Below, piece after piece: positions 24,530 to 33,395 of a stretch of 64,000 bases of DNA. This DNA is from JBFGJH01 sp041586155 (GTDB lineage: Bacteria > Actinomycetota > Acidimicrobiia > Spongiisociales > JAENVV01): NCBI GenBank assembly GCA_041586155.1, contig JBFHAT010000002.1, positions 61,235 to 125,234 of the forward strand, read 5' to 3'. A model generated the notes under the pieces. That model had not been told where the DNA came from, made no database searches, and saw nothing but the letters and a program-made list of their open reading frames with translations. Every line of letters begins with the position of its first letter. Position 1 is the stretch's first letter. The translations under genes were made by a program, and so were the position numbers.

Positions 24530-25590
24530 TCAGCATGTTGATCGCAGCAGGCCTCGCCTTCCTCGTCTCGATCTTCGGAACGCCGTACGCCATCCGGTTC
24601 CTCAGGCGCCGCAACATCGGTCAGTTCATCCAAGAGGAACTCGAGGGCCACATGCACAAGCACGGCACCCCCACCATGGGCGGGATCGTGATCGTTGCGG
24701 CCGTCACCGTCGGATACTTCCTCTCCCACATCTCCATCTCGGTGGCCGACGGCATCTCCTTGGTGCTTCTGCCGGTCCGTACCGGCGGGATGCTCGCCAT
24801 GCTCGCGTTCCTGGGAATGGGAATCATCGGCTTCATGGACGACTATCAAAAGGTCTCTCGTGAGCGCAACCTGGGTCTGTCCAAATCGGGGAAGTTCGGA
24901 GGCCAGCTCCTGATCGCCGGCGTGTTTGCCTGGGCCCTGTGGCGCACCGACATGGTGCTGGATGTCGGGTTCACTCGTCCGATTGGCATCGGCCTCCCGA
25001 TCTGGGCGTTCATCGTCCTCGTGTTGCTGATGCTCATTGCCACCGCCAATGCGGTGAACCTCACGGACGGGCTCGACGGGCTGGCGTCGGGGAGCGGGGC
25101 GCTCGTCTTTGGGGCGTACATGATCATGACCTTCTGGATCTTCAGGAACCCGGCTTTCTACGGCGAGTTCGTGTCCCAGGACTTGTCGGCGCTCGACCTC
25201 GCACGCTTCGCCGCCGCCATGCTCGGGTCGACTCTTGGGTTTCTGTGGTGGAACACGGCGCCGGCCCAGATCATCATGGGCGACGTCGGATCGCAGAGCC
25301 TGGGCGGAGGGATCGCCGCGCTGGCGCTGCTCACGAACACTCACCTACTGCTGCCGATCCTCGGCGGTCTGTTCGTCCTGGAGACGGTGTCGGTGATCCT
25401 CCAGGTGGGCAGCTTCCGAATGTTCGGGCGGCGGATCTTCCGTATCGCTCCCGTGCACCATCATTTCGAGCACGTCGGGTGGCCCGAGACGACGATCATC
25501 GTACGGTTCTGGATCATCGCCGCGATCGGCGTGGCGTTGGCGCTTGGGATCTTCTACGGCGACTTCATCACCTCCGGTGGGTTGTTGTGA
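24526..25590 (+). CDS. mraY: Phospho-MurNAc-pentapeptide transferase
   Basis: Integral membrane enzyme that makes lipid I by moving phospho-MurNAc-pentapeptide onto undecaprenyl phosphate. The protein is 354 aa with about ten membrane helices. Family motifs are HKHGTPTMGG near residue 43, FMDDYQKV near residue 105, NAVNLTDGLDGLA near residue 175 and APVHHHFEHVGWPE near residue 305, which supply the catalytic aspartates and histidines. The ATG overlaps the murE stop (ATGA) and the stop overlaps murD (GTGA). Confidence 0.96.
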   Translation: MISMLIAAGLAFLVSIFGTPYAIRFLRRRNIGQFIQEELEGHMHKHGTPTMGGIVIVAAVTVGYFLSHISISVADGISLVLLPVRTGGMLAMLAFLGMGIIGFMDDYQKVSRERNLGLSKSGKFGGQLLIAGVFAWALWRTDMVLDVGFTRPIGIGLPIWAFIVLVLLMLIATANAVNLTDGLDGLASGSGALVFGAYMIMTFWIFRNPAFYGEFVSQDLSALDLARFAAAMLGSTLGFLWWNTAPAQIIMGDVGSQSLGGGIAALALLTNTHLLLPILGGLFVLETVSVILQVGSFRMFGRRIFRIAPVHHHFEHVGWPETTIIVRFWIIAAIGVALALGIFYGDFITSGGLL

Positions 25591-26891
25591 GCCGCCTCCT
25601 GGTGCTTGGCAGCGGGATCTCGGGCACGGCCGCCGCGAGGCTGGCAACCCGTCGCGGTCATCGAGTCACCGTCTACGACTCCGATCCCGGTGCGGGCTTC
25701 CACCTCCTCAGTGAAGGCATGGCGGTCGTGACGGGCGATTGGTCCGACGACCTCCTCTCGGGAATCGATGTGGTGGTCACCAGCCCGGGAGTGCCGGAGC
25801 GATCTGCTCCTCTCACGGCGGCGCTCGAGCATCGGGTCCCGGTGTGGAGCGAGCTCGAATTCGCCTCGCATCATCTCGACAGTCCGATCGTGGCGGTGAC
25901 GGGTACCAACGGCAAGACGACGGTCACAGGTCTCGTCCACGACATGCTGGCGGGATCGGGAGTGCACACGACCGCCGCAGGGAACATCGGCACGGCGTTG
26001 AGCGACGTCGTCGACGAGGCATGGCAGGTGGTGGTGGTCGAGGCGTCCAGCTTTCAGCTCCGTTTCATCGATCAGTTTCACGCAGAGGTCGCAGTTGTCC
26101 TGAACGTCGCCGACGACCATCTCGATTGGCACGGCAGCTTCGCCAACTATCTGGCTGCCAAGGCACGCATCCTCGAGAATCAGACCCCCGAGGATGCCTT
26201 CGTCTACGACCGCGACGACGCGGCGGCCGCCGGACTCGCCGACCAGACACCGGCCAGGTGGATCGGCGTTTCGGGAGTGGAGGCGGGACCCGACGGCATC
26301 GGCCGGACCGGCGACGTCCTCAGCCTCGGTCGGGCGAAGATCCCGCTCGACGAGCTGTCGGTGTCCGATCGGGCATACCTTGTCGACTTGGCCGCCGCGG
26401 CAGCTGCCGCCGGGTGCGCCGGCGCCTCCGAGGAAGCGATCGAACAGGTCGTGCGCAGCTTCCGCCCCGGGGCGCATCGGCGTGAGGTCGTGGGGGTCAT
26501 CGACGGCGTTCCGTACATCAACGACTCGAAGGGGACCAACCCTCACGCCTCCTTGGCGGCCGTGGAGGCCTACCCGTCGGTCGTGCTCATCGCCGGCGGC
26601 CGCAACAAAGGCCTCGATCTGCGACCGCTGGCCGTCGCTCCGGCGATCCGTCACCTCATCGTGATGGGCGAAGCCGCCGATGAGCTGGCCGCCTCGGCCA
26701 TCGCCCCCTCGTCACACGTGGACAGCATGGATGACGCAGTGGCCGAGGCGCGCAGAATCGCGCGGCCCGGGGACGTGGTGCTGATGTCACCCGGCTGCGC
26801 CAGCTTCGACATGTTCACCGACTACCGCGACCGCGGTGAGGCGTTCGCGTCGATCGTCGCCGAACTCAACGGGGAGGAGGCATCTCCATGA
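25587..26891 (+). CDS. murD: UDP-MurNAc-L-alanine:D-glutamate ligase
   Basis: Cytoplasmic ATP-dependent ligase adding D-Glu to UDP-MurNAc-L-Ala. The protein is 434 aa. The UDP-binding N-terminus is LLVLGSGISGTAAARLA, the P-loop is AVTGTNGKTTVTGLV near residue 112, then EASSFQL near residue 154 and NVADDHLDWHG near residue 175. INDSKGTNPHAS near residue 310 and the C-terminal SPGCASFDMFTDYRDRG complete the family set. The start is GTG 25587, overlapping the mraY stop; upstream in-frame codons lie within mraY. The stop overlaps ftsW. Confidence 0.95.
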   Translation: MSRLLVLGSGISGTAAARLATRRGHRVTVYDSDPGAGFHLLSEGMAVVTGDWSDDLLSGIDVVVTSPGVPERSAPLTAALEHRVPVWSELEFASHHLDSPIVAVTGTNGKTTVTGLVHDMLAGSGVHTTAAGNIGTALSDVVDEAWQVVVVEASSFQLRFIDQFHAEVAVVLNVADDHLDWHGSFANYLAAKARILENQTPEDAFVYDRDDAAAAGLADQTPARWIGVSGVEAGPDGIGRTGDVLSLGRAKIPLDELSVSDRAYLVDLAAAAAAAGCAGASEEAIEQVVRSFRPGAHRREVVGVIDGVPYINDSKGTNPHASLAAVEAYPSVVLIAGGRNKGLDLRPLAVAPAIRHLIVMGEAADELAASAIAPSSHVDSMDDAVAEARRIARPGDVVLMSPGCASFDMFTDYRDRGEAFASIVAELNGEEASP

Positions 26892-28078
26892 CAGCCGGAG
26901 TGACTTCGATCGCCAAGGCGAGGGCGGTAGCGCGGCGGACGGCCGAGACCAAGGTCGCCAATGCCCGCACCGCGGTATTCCTCATGGCGGTCGTCGGAGT
27001 GCTGTTGGTCGTCGGCCTGGGCGCAACGATGTCGGCGTCGTGGATCGTGGGCCTCGACGATGGCGACCAGTTCGGCTTCGTGCGTCAACAAGCCGTGGCG
27101 CTGCTCGTCGGCCTGATCCTCGCCGTGGTCGCCAGCCGCACTCCCTATCAGTGGTATCACCGGCTGGCCGTTCCGATCTTCGCGGTTGCAGTGGCGGGTC
27201 TCATCGCGGTGCTCGTCATCGGCGAGGTGCGGGCAGGAGCTCGTCGGTGGATCAGTGTCGGACCCATGCAGATGCAGCCGAGTGAACTGGCCAAGTTCGG
27301 CCTCGTCGTTATCGTTGCCTCGATCCTCACCAAGAAGGAGAAACGCCTCGGCGACCTCCGCCATTTCCTCATTCCCATCGGCATCCCCATTGCGATCGTG
27401 TCGCTTCTCCTGATGCAAGAACCTGACTTCGGCACGGCGATCGTGGTGGTCGCCGGGGCCTTCACCGCCGTGGCGCTCTCCGCCGCGCCGCTCCGATACA
27501 TCGTGACCCTCATCGGAAGCGGGCTGGCAGTCGCATCGCTCTTTGCGGTGACTGCGTCATACCGACTGGCGAGGGTCACCGCCTTCTTCGCCGACAACCC
27601 GGACCTGTTGGGCGACGGATATCAGTTGGATCAGAGCCTCAAGGCGCTGGGTACAGGCGGTCTCGGCGGTGTCGGGCTCGGTGAGAGCCGGGCCCGATGG
27701 CTGTTCCTGCCCAACGCCCACACCGACTTCATCTTCGCCATCATCGGCGAGGAGATCGGGTTCATCGGGGCGTCGTTCATCCTGGTGCTGTTTGCGGCCG
27801 TCACCGTGCTGGGCCTGATGATCGCATTGCGGGCGCCAGACCGCTTCGGGCGGCTTCTGGCCGGTGGATTGACGGGCTGGATCGTGGCGCAGGCGCTCGT
27901 CAACATCGGCGGCGTGGTGGGTTTGCTTCCGATCTCTGGCATCGCGCTGCCGTTCGTCTCGTACGGCGGGACGGCGCTCATCATGGCACTGGCGTGCGTC
28001 GGCGTCCTGATCAACATCGCCTCCCAGGGGCGCACCGGCGGACTGCATGGGTCCGGCCGCAACCGACGGCGGTCATGA
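26888..28078 (+). CDS. ftsW: Peptidoglycan glycosyltransferase FtsW (SEDS family)
   Basis: Septal glycan polymerase that works with FtsI. The protein is 396 aa with a roughly 30-residue basic cytoplasmic tail and about ten membrane helices. SEDS motifs are visible: GARRWISVGPMQMQPSELAKF near residue 116, LMQEPDFGTA near residue 175, and the large loop with YQLDQSLKALGTGGLGGVG near residue 240 followed by LPNAHTDFIFAIIGEEIGF. The C-terminal PFVSYGGTALI is diagnostic. ATG 26888 overlaps the murD stop and has a GGGAGGAGG-like site upstream; the stop overlaps murG. Confidence 0.95.
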   Translation: MTAGVTSIAKARAVARRTAETKVANARTAVFLMAVVGVLLVVGLGATMSASWIVGLDDGDQFGFVRQQAVALLVGLILAVVASRTPYQWYHRLAVPIFAVAVAGLIAVLVIGEVRAGARRWISVGPMQMQPSELAKFGLVVIVASILTKKEKRLGDLRHFLIPIGIPIAIVSLLLMQEPDFGTAIVVVAGAFTAVALSAAPLRYIVTLIGSGLAVASLFAVTASYRLARVTAFFADNPDLLGDGYQLDQSLKALGTGGLGGVGLGESRARWLFLPNAHTDFIFAIIGEEIGFIGASFILVLFAAVTVLGLMIALRAPDRFGRLLAGGLTGWIVAQALVNIGGVVGLLPISGIALPFVSYGGTALIMALACVGVLINIASQGRTGGLHGSGRNRRRS

Positions 28079-29157
28079 CCTACGCCATCGCGGCTGCAGG
28101 CACCGGGGGCCACGTCTTCCCGGCGATCGCAGTCGCCGAGGCGCTGGTCGACCTCGGCGTGGACGGCGACACCATCGTGTTCTTCGGCGGAGATCGACTC
28201 GAGACCGAGCTGGTGCCGGCGGCCGGCTTCGGGCTCGTCTCGCTGCCGATGCGAGGCTTGGCCCGACGGCTGACCGCGCAGAACCTGACCTTGCCGGCGG
28301 TGGTGAACGCAGCGCGGAAGCGGGCCCGCACGGAGTTCCGTACGCGGGACGTACGTGTGTTGCTCGGCACCGGTGGGTATGCAACCGTGCCGACGACCAT
28401 GGCTGCCCGTGGCCTCGGGCTTCCGTACTTTCTCCAAGAGCAGAACGCTCACGCCGGGTTGGCCAACCGGCTCATGGCGCGGGGTGCTCGTCGAGTATTT
28501 ACGTCCTTTCCCATGACGCAAGGACTTGCAGAGGCGACATACGTCGGCAACCCGGTCCGTCGACGGCTCTCCCACTTCTCCCGGCCCGCCCTCCGCACCG
28601 ATGCCCTTGCGAGGTACGGGTTCGAACCGGGACGGGTCACGGTAGGGGTCGTTGGTGGAAGCCTGGGCGCCACGGCGCTCAACGAAGCCGTTGCAGCGCT
28701 CGTGGCGGGGTGGAGCGAGCCTCCCATTCAGATCGTCCATCTTGTCGGTACGCGCAACGCCGACATATACACCCGGCTTCGTACGGATACCAGGAATGTG
28801 ATCTGGCGCGTCGTACCATTCGAGGATCACATGGAGTTCTTCTTTGCCGCGAGCGACTTCGTGATTGCCCGATCGGGCGGGATGGTTGCGGAGATCACAG
28901 CCACGGCCACCCCGTCCATCCTCGTGCCCGGAGGCTTCGGCTCCAAAGGCCACCAGGCCGCTTCCGCCCGGCACCTCGTCTCCGAAGGAGCAGCGCTGAT
29001 CGTCTCGGAGGAGAACCTGGGGCAGCTGACCGAGATGGTCACAGCGTTGTCGATAGACCCCGATCGGCGCAGGCGCATGTCGGAGGCGGCAGCCAGGGTG
29101 GGCAAACCAAATGCAGCCCAGGTCATCGCCAGAGCCATGGTCGAGACGCATGCCTGA
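28075..29157 (+). CDS. murG: UDP-GlcNAc:lipid I N-acetylglucosaminyltransferase
   Basis: Peripheral membrane GT-B enzyme that converts lipid I to lipid II. The protein is 360 aa. The N-terminal G-loop is AAAGTGGHVFPAIAVAE, the second is GTGGYATVP near residue 99, with LQEQNAHAGLANR near residue 121 (the usual HEQN reads QEQN). The C-terminal domain has VGGSLGATALNE and the donor site ARSGGMVAEITA near residue 263. The ATG overlaps the ftsW stop (ATGA), and the 3' end overlaps murC by 8 nt. Confidence 0.95.
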   Translation: MTYAIAAAGTGGHVFPAIAVAEALVDLGVDGDTIVFFGGDRLETELVPAAGFGLVSLPMRGLARRLTAQNLTLPAVVNAARKRARTEFRTRDVRVLLGTGGYATVPTTMAARGLGLPYFLQEQNAHAGLANRLMARGARRVFTSFPMTQGLAEATYVGNPVRRRLSHFSRPALRTDALARYGFEPGRVTVGVVGGSLGATALNEAVAALVAGWSEPPIQIVHLVGTRNADIYTRLRTDTRNVIWRVVPFEDHMEFFFAASDFVIARSGGMVAEITATATPSILVPGGFGSKGHQAASARHLVSEGAALIVSEENLGQLTEMVTALSIDPDRRRRMSEAAARVGKPNAAQVIARAMVETHA

Positions 29158-30514
29158 TCTCACCGTCTCGACTCGGATCCATGTGGTGGGTGCCGGCGGG
29201 GCCGGCATGAGCGCCCTGGCCAAACTTCTCAGTCAGCAGGGCCACATCGTGTCAGGGTCCGATCTCAAGGCGAGCGGCGGTCTCATGGGACTGGGCGATC
29301 TCGGCCTCGATGTCTGGGAGGGAAGTCGCGCTGATCGTCTGGAGGGTGTCGAGCTGCTGGTGGCGTCGTCGGCCGTCCCACCCACAGACGCCGAGTTGCA
29401 GTGGGCGCATGAGCACGGAATCACCATCTGGCAGAGACCGCAGCTCCTCGAGGCCCTGACCCGAGCCACTCCGGCCCTGGCCGTGACCGGCACGCACGGC
29501 AAGACCTCGAGCACTGCAATGCTGGTGACGGCATTGCGAGCTTGCGGGCGCGATCCGAGCTTCATCGTCGGCGGGACCATGCACGACCTGGCCACCAACG
29601 CACACCTGGGTGAGGAAGATCTCCTGGTCGTCGAGGCGGACGAGGCGTTCGGCACGTTCCTGCACCTTCACCTCGTCGGCCTGATGGTCACCAACGTCGA
29701 GGCCGAGCACCTTGAGTACTACGAGTCTCTGGACGAGATCGAAGATGCGTTTACGACCGTCGTTCGCGCCGTAACGGGTCCGGTCGTGGCGTGTGTCGAC
29801 GATCCCGGATCTCGCCGGTTGGCGGAGCGCACCGGGACCATCACGTACGGGACCCACGCCGAGGCCGACTGGCGGGTCGGAGCTCTCACCCACGAGGCAG
29901 ATCGGGTCAGTTTCGCTCTTCACCACGGCGGGCACGAATGGGCTGTCACCGTTCCGCAGCCCGGTGTCCACACTGCGCTGAACGCGGCCGGCGTGATCGC
30001 GCTGGCGGCCGAGCGCGGATTCGATCCTGCCGCCGCCGCACAAGGGCTCAGTAGGTTCGCCGGCGTGCAGCGCCGGTTCGACGCCAAGGGGGTCGTTTCG
30101 GGTGTCGCGTTGATCGATGACTACGCCCACCACCCCACGGAGGTGGCCGCGACGGTCAAGGCTGCGCTGGGCGGTGACTGGCGCAGGGTGTGGGCGGTGT
30201 TCCAGCCTCACCTGTATTCGCGGACTGCCGAATTCCATCAAGAGTTCGGAAGCGCCTTCGCTGGTGCCCACCACGTCGTCGTCACGGATGTATTCGGGGC
30301 GCGAGAGGCACCGGTTCCCGGCGTGACCGGACAGCTGGTCGCCCACGCGGCCGAGGCTCGCACCGACGCCATCGTCCATTACGTGCCTCACCGTTCCGAC
30401 CTCGCCGCCTATCTGTCCGAGCGGGTCGGTCCCGGTGATCTCGTACTCACGATGGGGGCCGGAGACATCACTCTTCTCTCCGACGAGCTGGCTTCGATCC
30501 TGGCCCGATCATGA
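29150..30514 (+). CDS. murC: UDP-N-acetylmuramate:L-alanine ligase
   Basis: First Mur ligase, adding L-Ala to UDP-MurNAc. The protein is 454 aa. The N-terminal Rossmann motif HVVGAGGAGMSALAKLL is followed by VTGTHGKTSSTAML near residue 112, VVEADEAFGTF near residue 163 and NVEAEHLEYY near residue 182. DDYAHHPTEVAAT near residue 323 and FQPHLYSRT confirm MurC rather than another Mur ligase. ATG 29150 lies within the end of murG. The stop overlaps murB (ATGA). Confidence 0.95.
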   Translation: MPDLTVSTRIHVVGAGGAGMSALAKLLSQQGHIVSGSDLKASGGLMGLGDLGLDVWEGSRADRLEGVELLVASSAVPPTDAELQWAHEHGITIWQRPQLLEALTRATPALAVTGTHGKTSSTAMLVTALRACGRDPSFIVGGTMHDLATNAHLGEEDLLVVEADEAFGTFLHLHLVGLMVTNVEAEHLEYYESLDEIEDAFTTVVRAVTGPVVACVDDPGSRRLAERTGTITYGTHAEADWRVGALTHEADRVSFALHHGGHEWAVTVPQPGVHTALNAAGVIALAAERGFDPAAAAQGLSRFAGVQRRFDAKGVVSGVALIDDYAHHPTEVAATVKAALGGDWRRVWAVFQPHLYSRTAEFHQEFGSAFAGAHHVVVTDVFGAREAPVPGVTGQLVAHAAEARTDAIVHYVPHRSDLAAYLSERVGPGDLVLTMGAGDITLLSDELASILARS

Positions 30515-31401
30515 GCTTCCAGCAGATGGTGGACGAGCTCCGCATCCAGATCGACCAGCCGCTGCACGACCTGACGACGTACAAGAGAGGAGGGCCGGCG
30601 GCGTACTACCTGGAGGCGACAACGGTCGACGACCTCGAGGAGATCGTCCCCGTAGACCTTCCCGTGATCGTGATCGGCAAGGGCTCCAACCTGGTGATCG
30701 CCGACGCCGGTTTCGATGGCCTGGTGATCCGGCTGGCGGGTGATTTCACCCAGATAGCCATGGAGGCCGACGGCATCGTCCGCGCCGGAGGCGCTGTGTC
30801 GCTTCCCGCTTTGGCCCGTACTGCTGCTCGCCACGGTCGAGGCGGTCTGGAATGGATGGTGGGGGTCCCCGGATCGGTGGGTGGTGCAGTCCGGATGAAC
30901 GCAGGATGCTTTGGACATGACACCGCCGGGTCGATGCGCGAGGCAACGATCGTCGACCTCGTCGACGGCCGGATCGAACGAATGACCCCCGATGATTTGC
31001 TCATGACCTACCGGAGCACGGTCGTCCGAGACCACCAGGTCGTGGTGGAGGCAACATTCGACTCCGCGCCGATCGATCCCTCCCAAGCCGAGCTCCGGAT
31101 GAGGGAGATCACGCGCTGGCGGCGTGACCACCAACCGGGCGGAACCTACAACGCCGGATCTGTGTTCAAGAACCCGCCAGGCGATGCGGCGGGGCGGATC
31201 ATCGACGCCGTCGGCCTCAAGGGGTTCACCGTCGGGGGTGCGTCCGTTTCCCGAAAGCATGCCAACTTCTTCGTTGCTGGCCCCGAGGCGACTGCGGCCG
31301 ACATCCACAGCTTGGTCTTTGAGGTGCAGCGCATCGTCGAGGCGAAAACGGGGGTTCGGCTCGAGCCGGAGATCAGGTTCGTGGGGTTCGAGCGTCCATG
31401 A
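30511..31401 (+). CDS. murB: UDP-N-acetylenolpyruvoylglucosamine reductase
   Basis: FAD enzyme that reduces UDP-GlcNAc-enolpyruvate to UDP-MurNAc. The protein is 296 aa. The N-terminal LTTYKRGGPAAYYLEA and IGKGSNLVIADAGFDGLVIRL bind FAD, and LEWMVGVPGSVGGAVRMNAGC lies near residue 110. The C-terminal GSVFKNPPGDAAGRIIDAVGLKG region holds the active-site serine (GS-x-F-K-N-P), marking a type II, Gram-positive-like enzyme. It overlaps murC and ftsQ by 4 nt each. Confidence 0.95.
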   Translation: MSFQQMVDELRIQIDQPLHDLTTYKRGGPAAYYLEATTVDDLEEIVPVDLPVIVIGKGSNLVIADAGFDGLVIRLAGDFTQIAMEADGIVRAGGAVSLPALARTAARHGRGGLEWMVGVPGSVGGAVRMNAGCFGHDTAGSMREATIVDLVDGRIERMTPDDLLMTYRSTVVRDHQVVVEATFDSAPIDPSQAELRMREITRWRRDHQPGGTYNAGSVFKNPPGDAAGRIIDAVGLKGFTVGGASVSRKHANFFVAGPEATAADIHSLVFEVQRIVEAKTGVRLEPEIRFVGFERP

Positions 31402-32216
31402 CCAAGATGGATCCTCGCCTGGCCGCCCGTCGCCAAGCGGTACTCGAGGAACGCGCCCGATCGGGGGCTCGCCGGGTCGTTTGGCTGATGGTGCTGGTCG
31501 CCGTTGCAGGCGCGGCGATCTGGGTGCTGCAGAGTCCGTGGTTGTCGGTTCGTGAGATCGTCGTGACCGGAGCCGAGCATGCGAACGTCGATGACGCGTT
31601 GGCTGAAGCGGGAGTCGAACTCGGCCAGCCGCTGGTCCGCAGCCCGGCGGGAGCGGCTCGGCGGGTGTTGCTCGAGGATCCATGGGTCGCCGCCGCAGAG
31701 GTCGATCGTCTGTTTCCCGACGTGGTCGAAGTGCGAATCGTCGAGCACGAGCCGGTGTTGGTGCTTCAGGCAGGCACGACCAGTGTGTTGGTGAGCCAGG
31801 ATGGCCACGCCCTGACGCAGGGTGATCCACCGGAGTATCCGCGGATCGTATTGAACCTCCCGGTCCCGACCAGCGGCGCGCTGATCGACGACGACCGGGT
31901 CGTGGGGGCCGCCGAATTCTTCACTGCACTACCCGCCAATCTGCACCAAGGAGCCGTGATCGAAGAGATCGACGGAGAGCTGTGGCTGTCATTGGAGGCG
32001 GTCAATGTGGACGTGCGGTTGGGGCGGGCAATCGAGATGGCCCAGAAGGCCGCGGCCGTCCAGGCGGTGCTCTCCGACGGCCAGATCGATGGGGTCGTCA
32101 TCAATGTGATCGCCCCCACGCGGCCCACGGTACGGCCGGCAGATGACACGATCGAGCCTCCGCGTTCTGATTCACCCACCACCTCCACCGTCGGCGAACC
32201 TTCGAGTGAAGATTGA
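31398..32216 (+). CDS. ftsQ: Cell division protein FtsQ/DivIB
   Basis: Bitopic septal protein that recruits and regulates FtsL and the FtsWI synthase. The protein is 272 aa with a basic cytoplasmic N-terminus and one membrane helix (VVWLMVLVAVAGAAIWVL, about residues 24-42). A POTRA domain follows (SVREIVVTGAEHANVDDAL), then a beta domain and a low-complexity, Ser/Thr/Pro-rich tail ending in SSED. The ATG overlaps the murB stop. A 114-nt gap with its own promoter-like elements then precedes ftsZ. Confidence 0.92.
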   Translation: MTKMDPRLAARRQAVLEERARSGARRVVWLMVLVAVAGAAIWVLQSPWLSVREIVVTGAEHANVDDALAEAGVELGQPLVRSPAGAARRVLLEDPWVAAAEVDRLFPDVVEVRIVEHEPVLVLQAGTTSVLVSQDGHALTQGDPPEYPRIVLNLPVPTSGALIDDDRVVGAAEFFTALPANLHQGAVIEEIDGELWLSLEAVNVDVRLGRAIEMAQKAAAVQAVLSDGQIDGVVINVIAPTRPTVRPADDTIEPPRSDSPTTSTVGEPSSED

Positions 32217-32269
32217 AGGTTGCTCTCCGGCAAAGCTGAACCTCTAGATGATGGTGAGAGTTTGGGGTC

Positions 32270-32325
32270 TTTACGGATCCGGATTTCAATGTAAGGTTCT
32301 ACATAACCCTTACGCTTGGTAGGAG
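32270..32325 (+). promoter_or_regulatory. ftsZ promoter and leader with inverted repeat next to the ribosome site
   Basis: TTTACG (32270-32275) and TAAGGT (32292-32297) form a possible -35/-10 pair with 16 bp between them. GTAAGGTT (32291-32298) faces AACCCTTAC (32305-32313), an inverted repeat with one bulge, only 8 nt before the AGGAG ribosome site (32321-32325). The repeat overlaps the -10 and could be an operator or a leader hairpin. A separate ftsZ promoter is normal in actinobacteria. Confidence 0.4.
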
Positions 32326-32330
32326 CGAAT

Positions 32331-33395
32331 ATGCCCAATACACCGCACAATTACCTGGCGGTCATCAAGGTCATCGGCGTCGGCGGCGGCGGCGTGAACG
32401 CCGTGAACCGCATGATCGAAGCAGGAATCCGCGGCGTCGAGTTCATCGCCATCAACACCGACGCCCAGGCACTACTGATGTCTGACGCAGACGTGAAGCT
32501 GGACATGGGTCGCGAAATCACCCGCGGCCTTGGCGCGGGCGCCAACCCTGAAGTGGGCCGAGCAGCAGCCGAGGCGCATCGCGAAGAGCTCGAAGAGGTC
32601 TTGAAAGGCGCCGACATGGTGTTCGTCACCGCCGGCGAGGGTGGAGGCACCGGCACGGGCGGCGCCCCCGTCGTGGCCGACGTGGCCCGCAATCTCGGTG
32701 CGTTGACCGTCGGCGTCGTCACCCGACCCTTTGGATTCGAGGGCCGGCGCCGGTCGCTCCAAGCCGAACAAGGTATCCAGAATCTGCGCGATGCAGTCGA
32801 CACCCTGATCGTCATTCCCAACAACCGCTTGCTGGAGATCGCCGACGCCAAGACGCCGATGATCGAAGCGTTCCGGATGGCGGATGAGGTCCTGACGAGC
32901 GGTGTTTCGGGAATCACCGACCTCATCACGACGCCCGGGCTCATCAACGTCGATTTCGCCGACGTGAAGACGGTCATGCAGGACGCCGGCACCGCGGTCA
33001 TGGGGATCGGCCAGGCGACCGGCGACGAGCGCGCCCCTCAAGCTGCCGCCAAGGCGATCAGCAGCCCGCTGCTCGAGACGTCCATGGAGGGCGCCCGCGG
33101 TGTCTTGCTCTCGATCGCCGGGCCATCGTCGATGTCTCTCTATGAAGTGAATGAGGCCGCTTCGGTGGTGGCCGAGCACAGCGATGGCGACGCGGAGATC
33201 ATCTTCGGTGCGATCGTCGACGACAAGCTCGGCGAGTCGATGCGGGTCACCGTGATTGCGGCAGGGTTCGACGGTCGCAAGAGCAGCACCCGTGGATTGA
33301 GCTCCGGCACGTTCACCGCCTCAACGCTGGCGGGATCGGGCGGCAGCACCGACAAGGGCGACGAGCTCGAGATACCGAGCTTCGTCCAAGGATGA
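32331..33395 (+). CDS. ftsZ: Cell division GTPase FtsZ
   Basis: Tubulin homologue that forms the cytokinetic ring. The protein is 354 aa. Nucleotide-binding motifs are VIGVGGGGVNAVNRMI near residue 12, the tubulin signature GEGGGTGTGGAPVVA near residue 103 and the T7 loop NVDFADVKTVM near residue 205. The C-terminal linker is short, and the conserved tip reads DELEIPSFVQG, the peptide that docks SepF and other anchors. ATG 32331 has AGGAG 5 nt upstream. The stop overlaps pgeF (ATGA). ftsA is absent, consistent with SepF acting as the membrane anchor. Confidence 0.97.
   Translation: MPNTPHNYLAVIKVIGVGGGGVNAVNRMIEAGIRGVEFIAINTDAQALLMSDADVKLDMGREITRGLGAGANPEVGRAAAEAHREELEEVLKGADMVFVTAGEGGGTGTGGAPVVADVARNLGALTVGVVTRPFGFEGRRRSLQAEQGIQNLRDAVDTLIVIPNNRLLEIADAKTPMIEAFRMADEVLTSGVSGITDLITTPGLINVDFADVKTVMQDAGTAVMGIGQATGDERAPQAAAKAISSPLLETSMEGARGVLLSIAGPSSMSLYEVNEAASVVAEHSDGDAEIIFGAIVDDKLGESMRVTVIAAGFDGRKSSTRGLSSGTFTASTLAGSGGSTDKGDELEIPSFVQG

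Noticed and set aside
27631..29223. 530-codon open frame on the minus strand across ftsW and murG
   Set aside because: Composition is His/Arg/Asp-rich shadow of the real genes, with no motif and no ribosome site.
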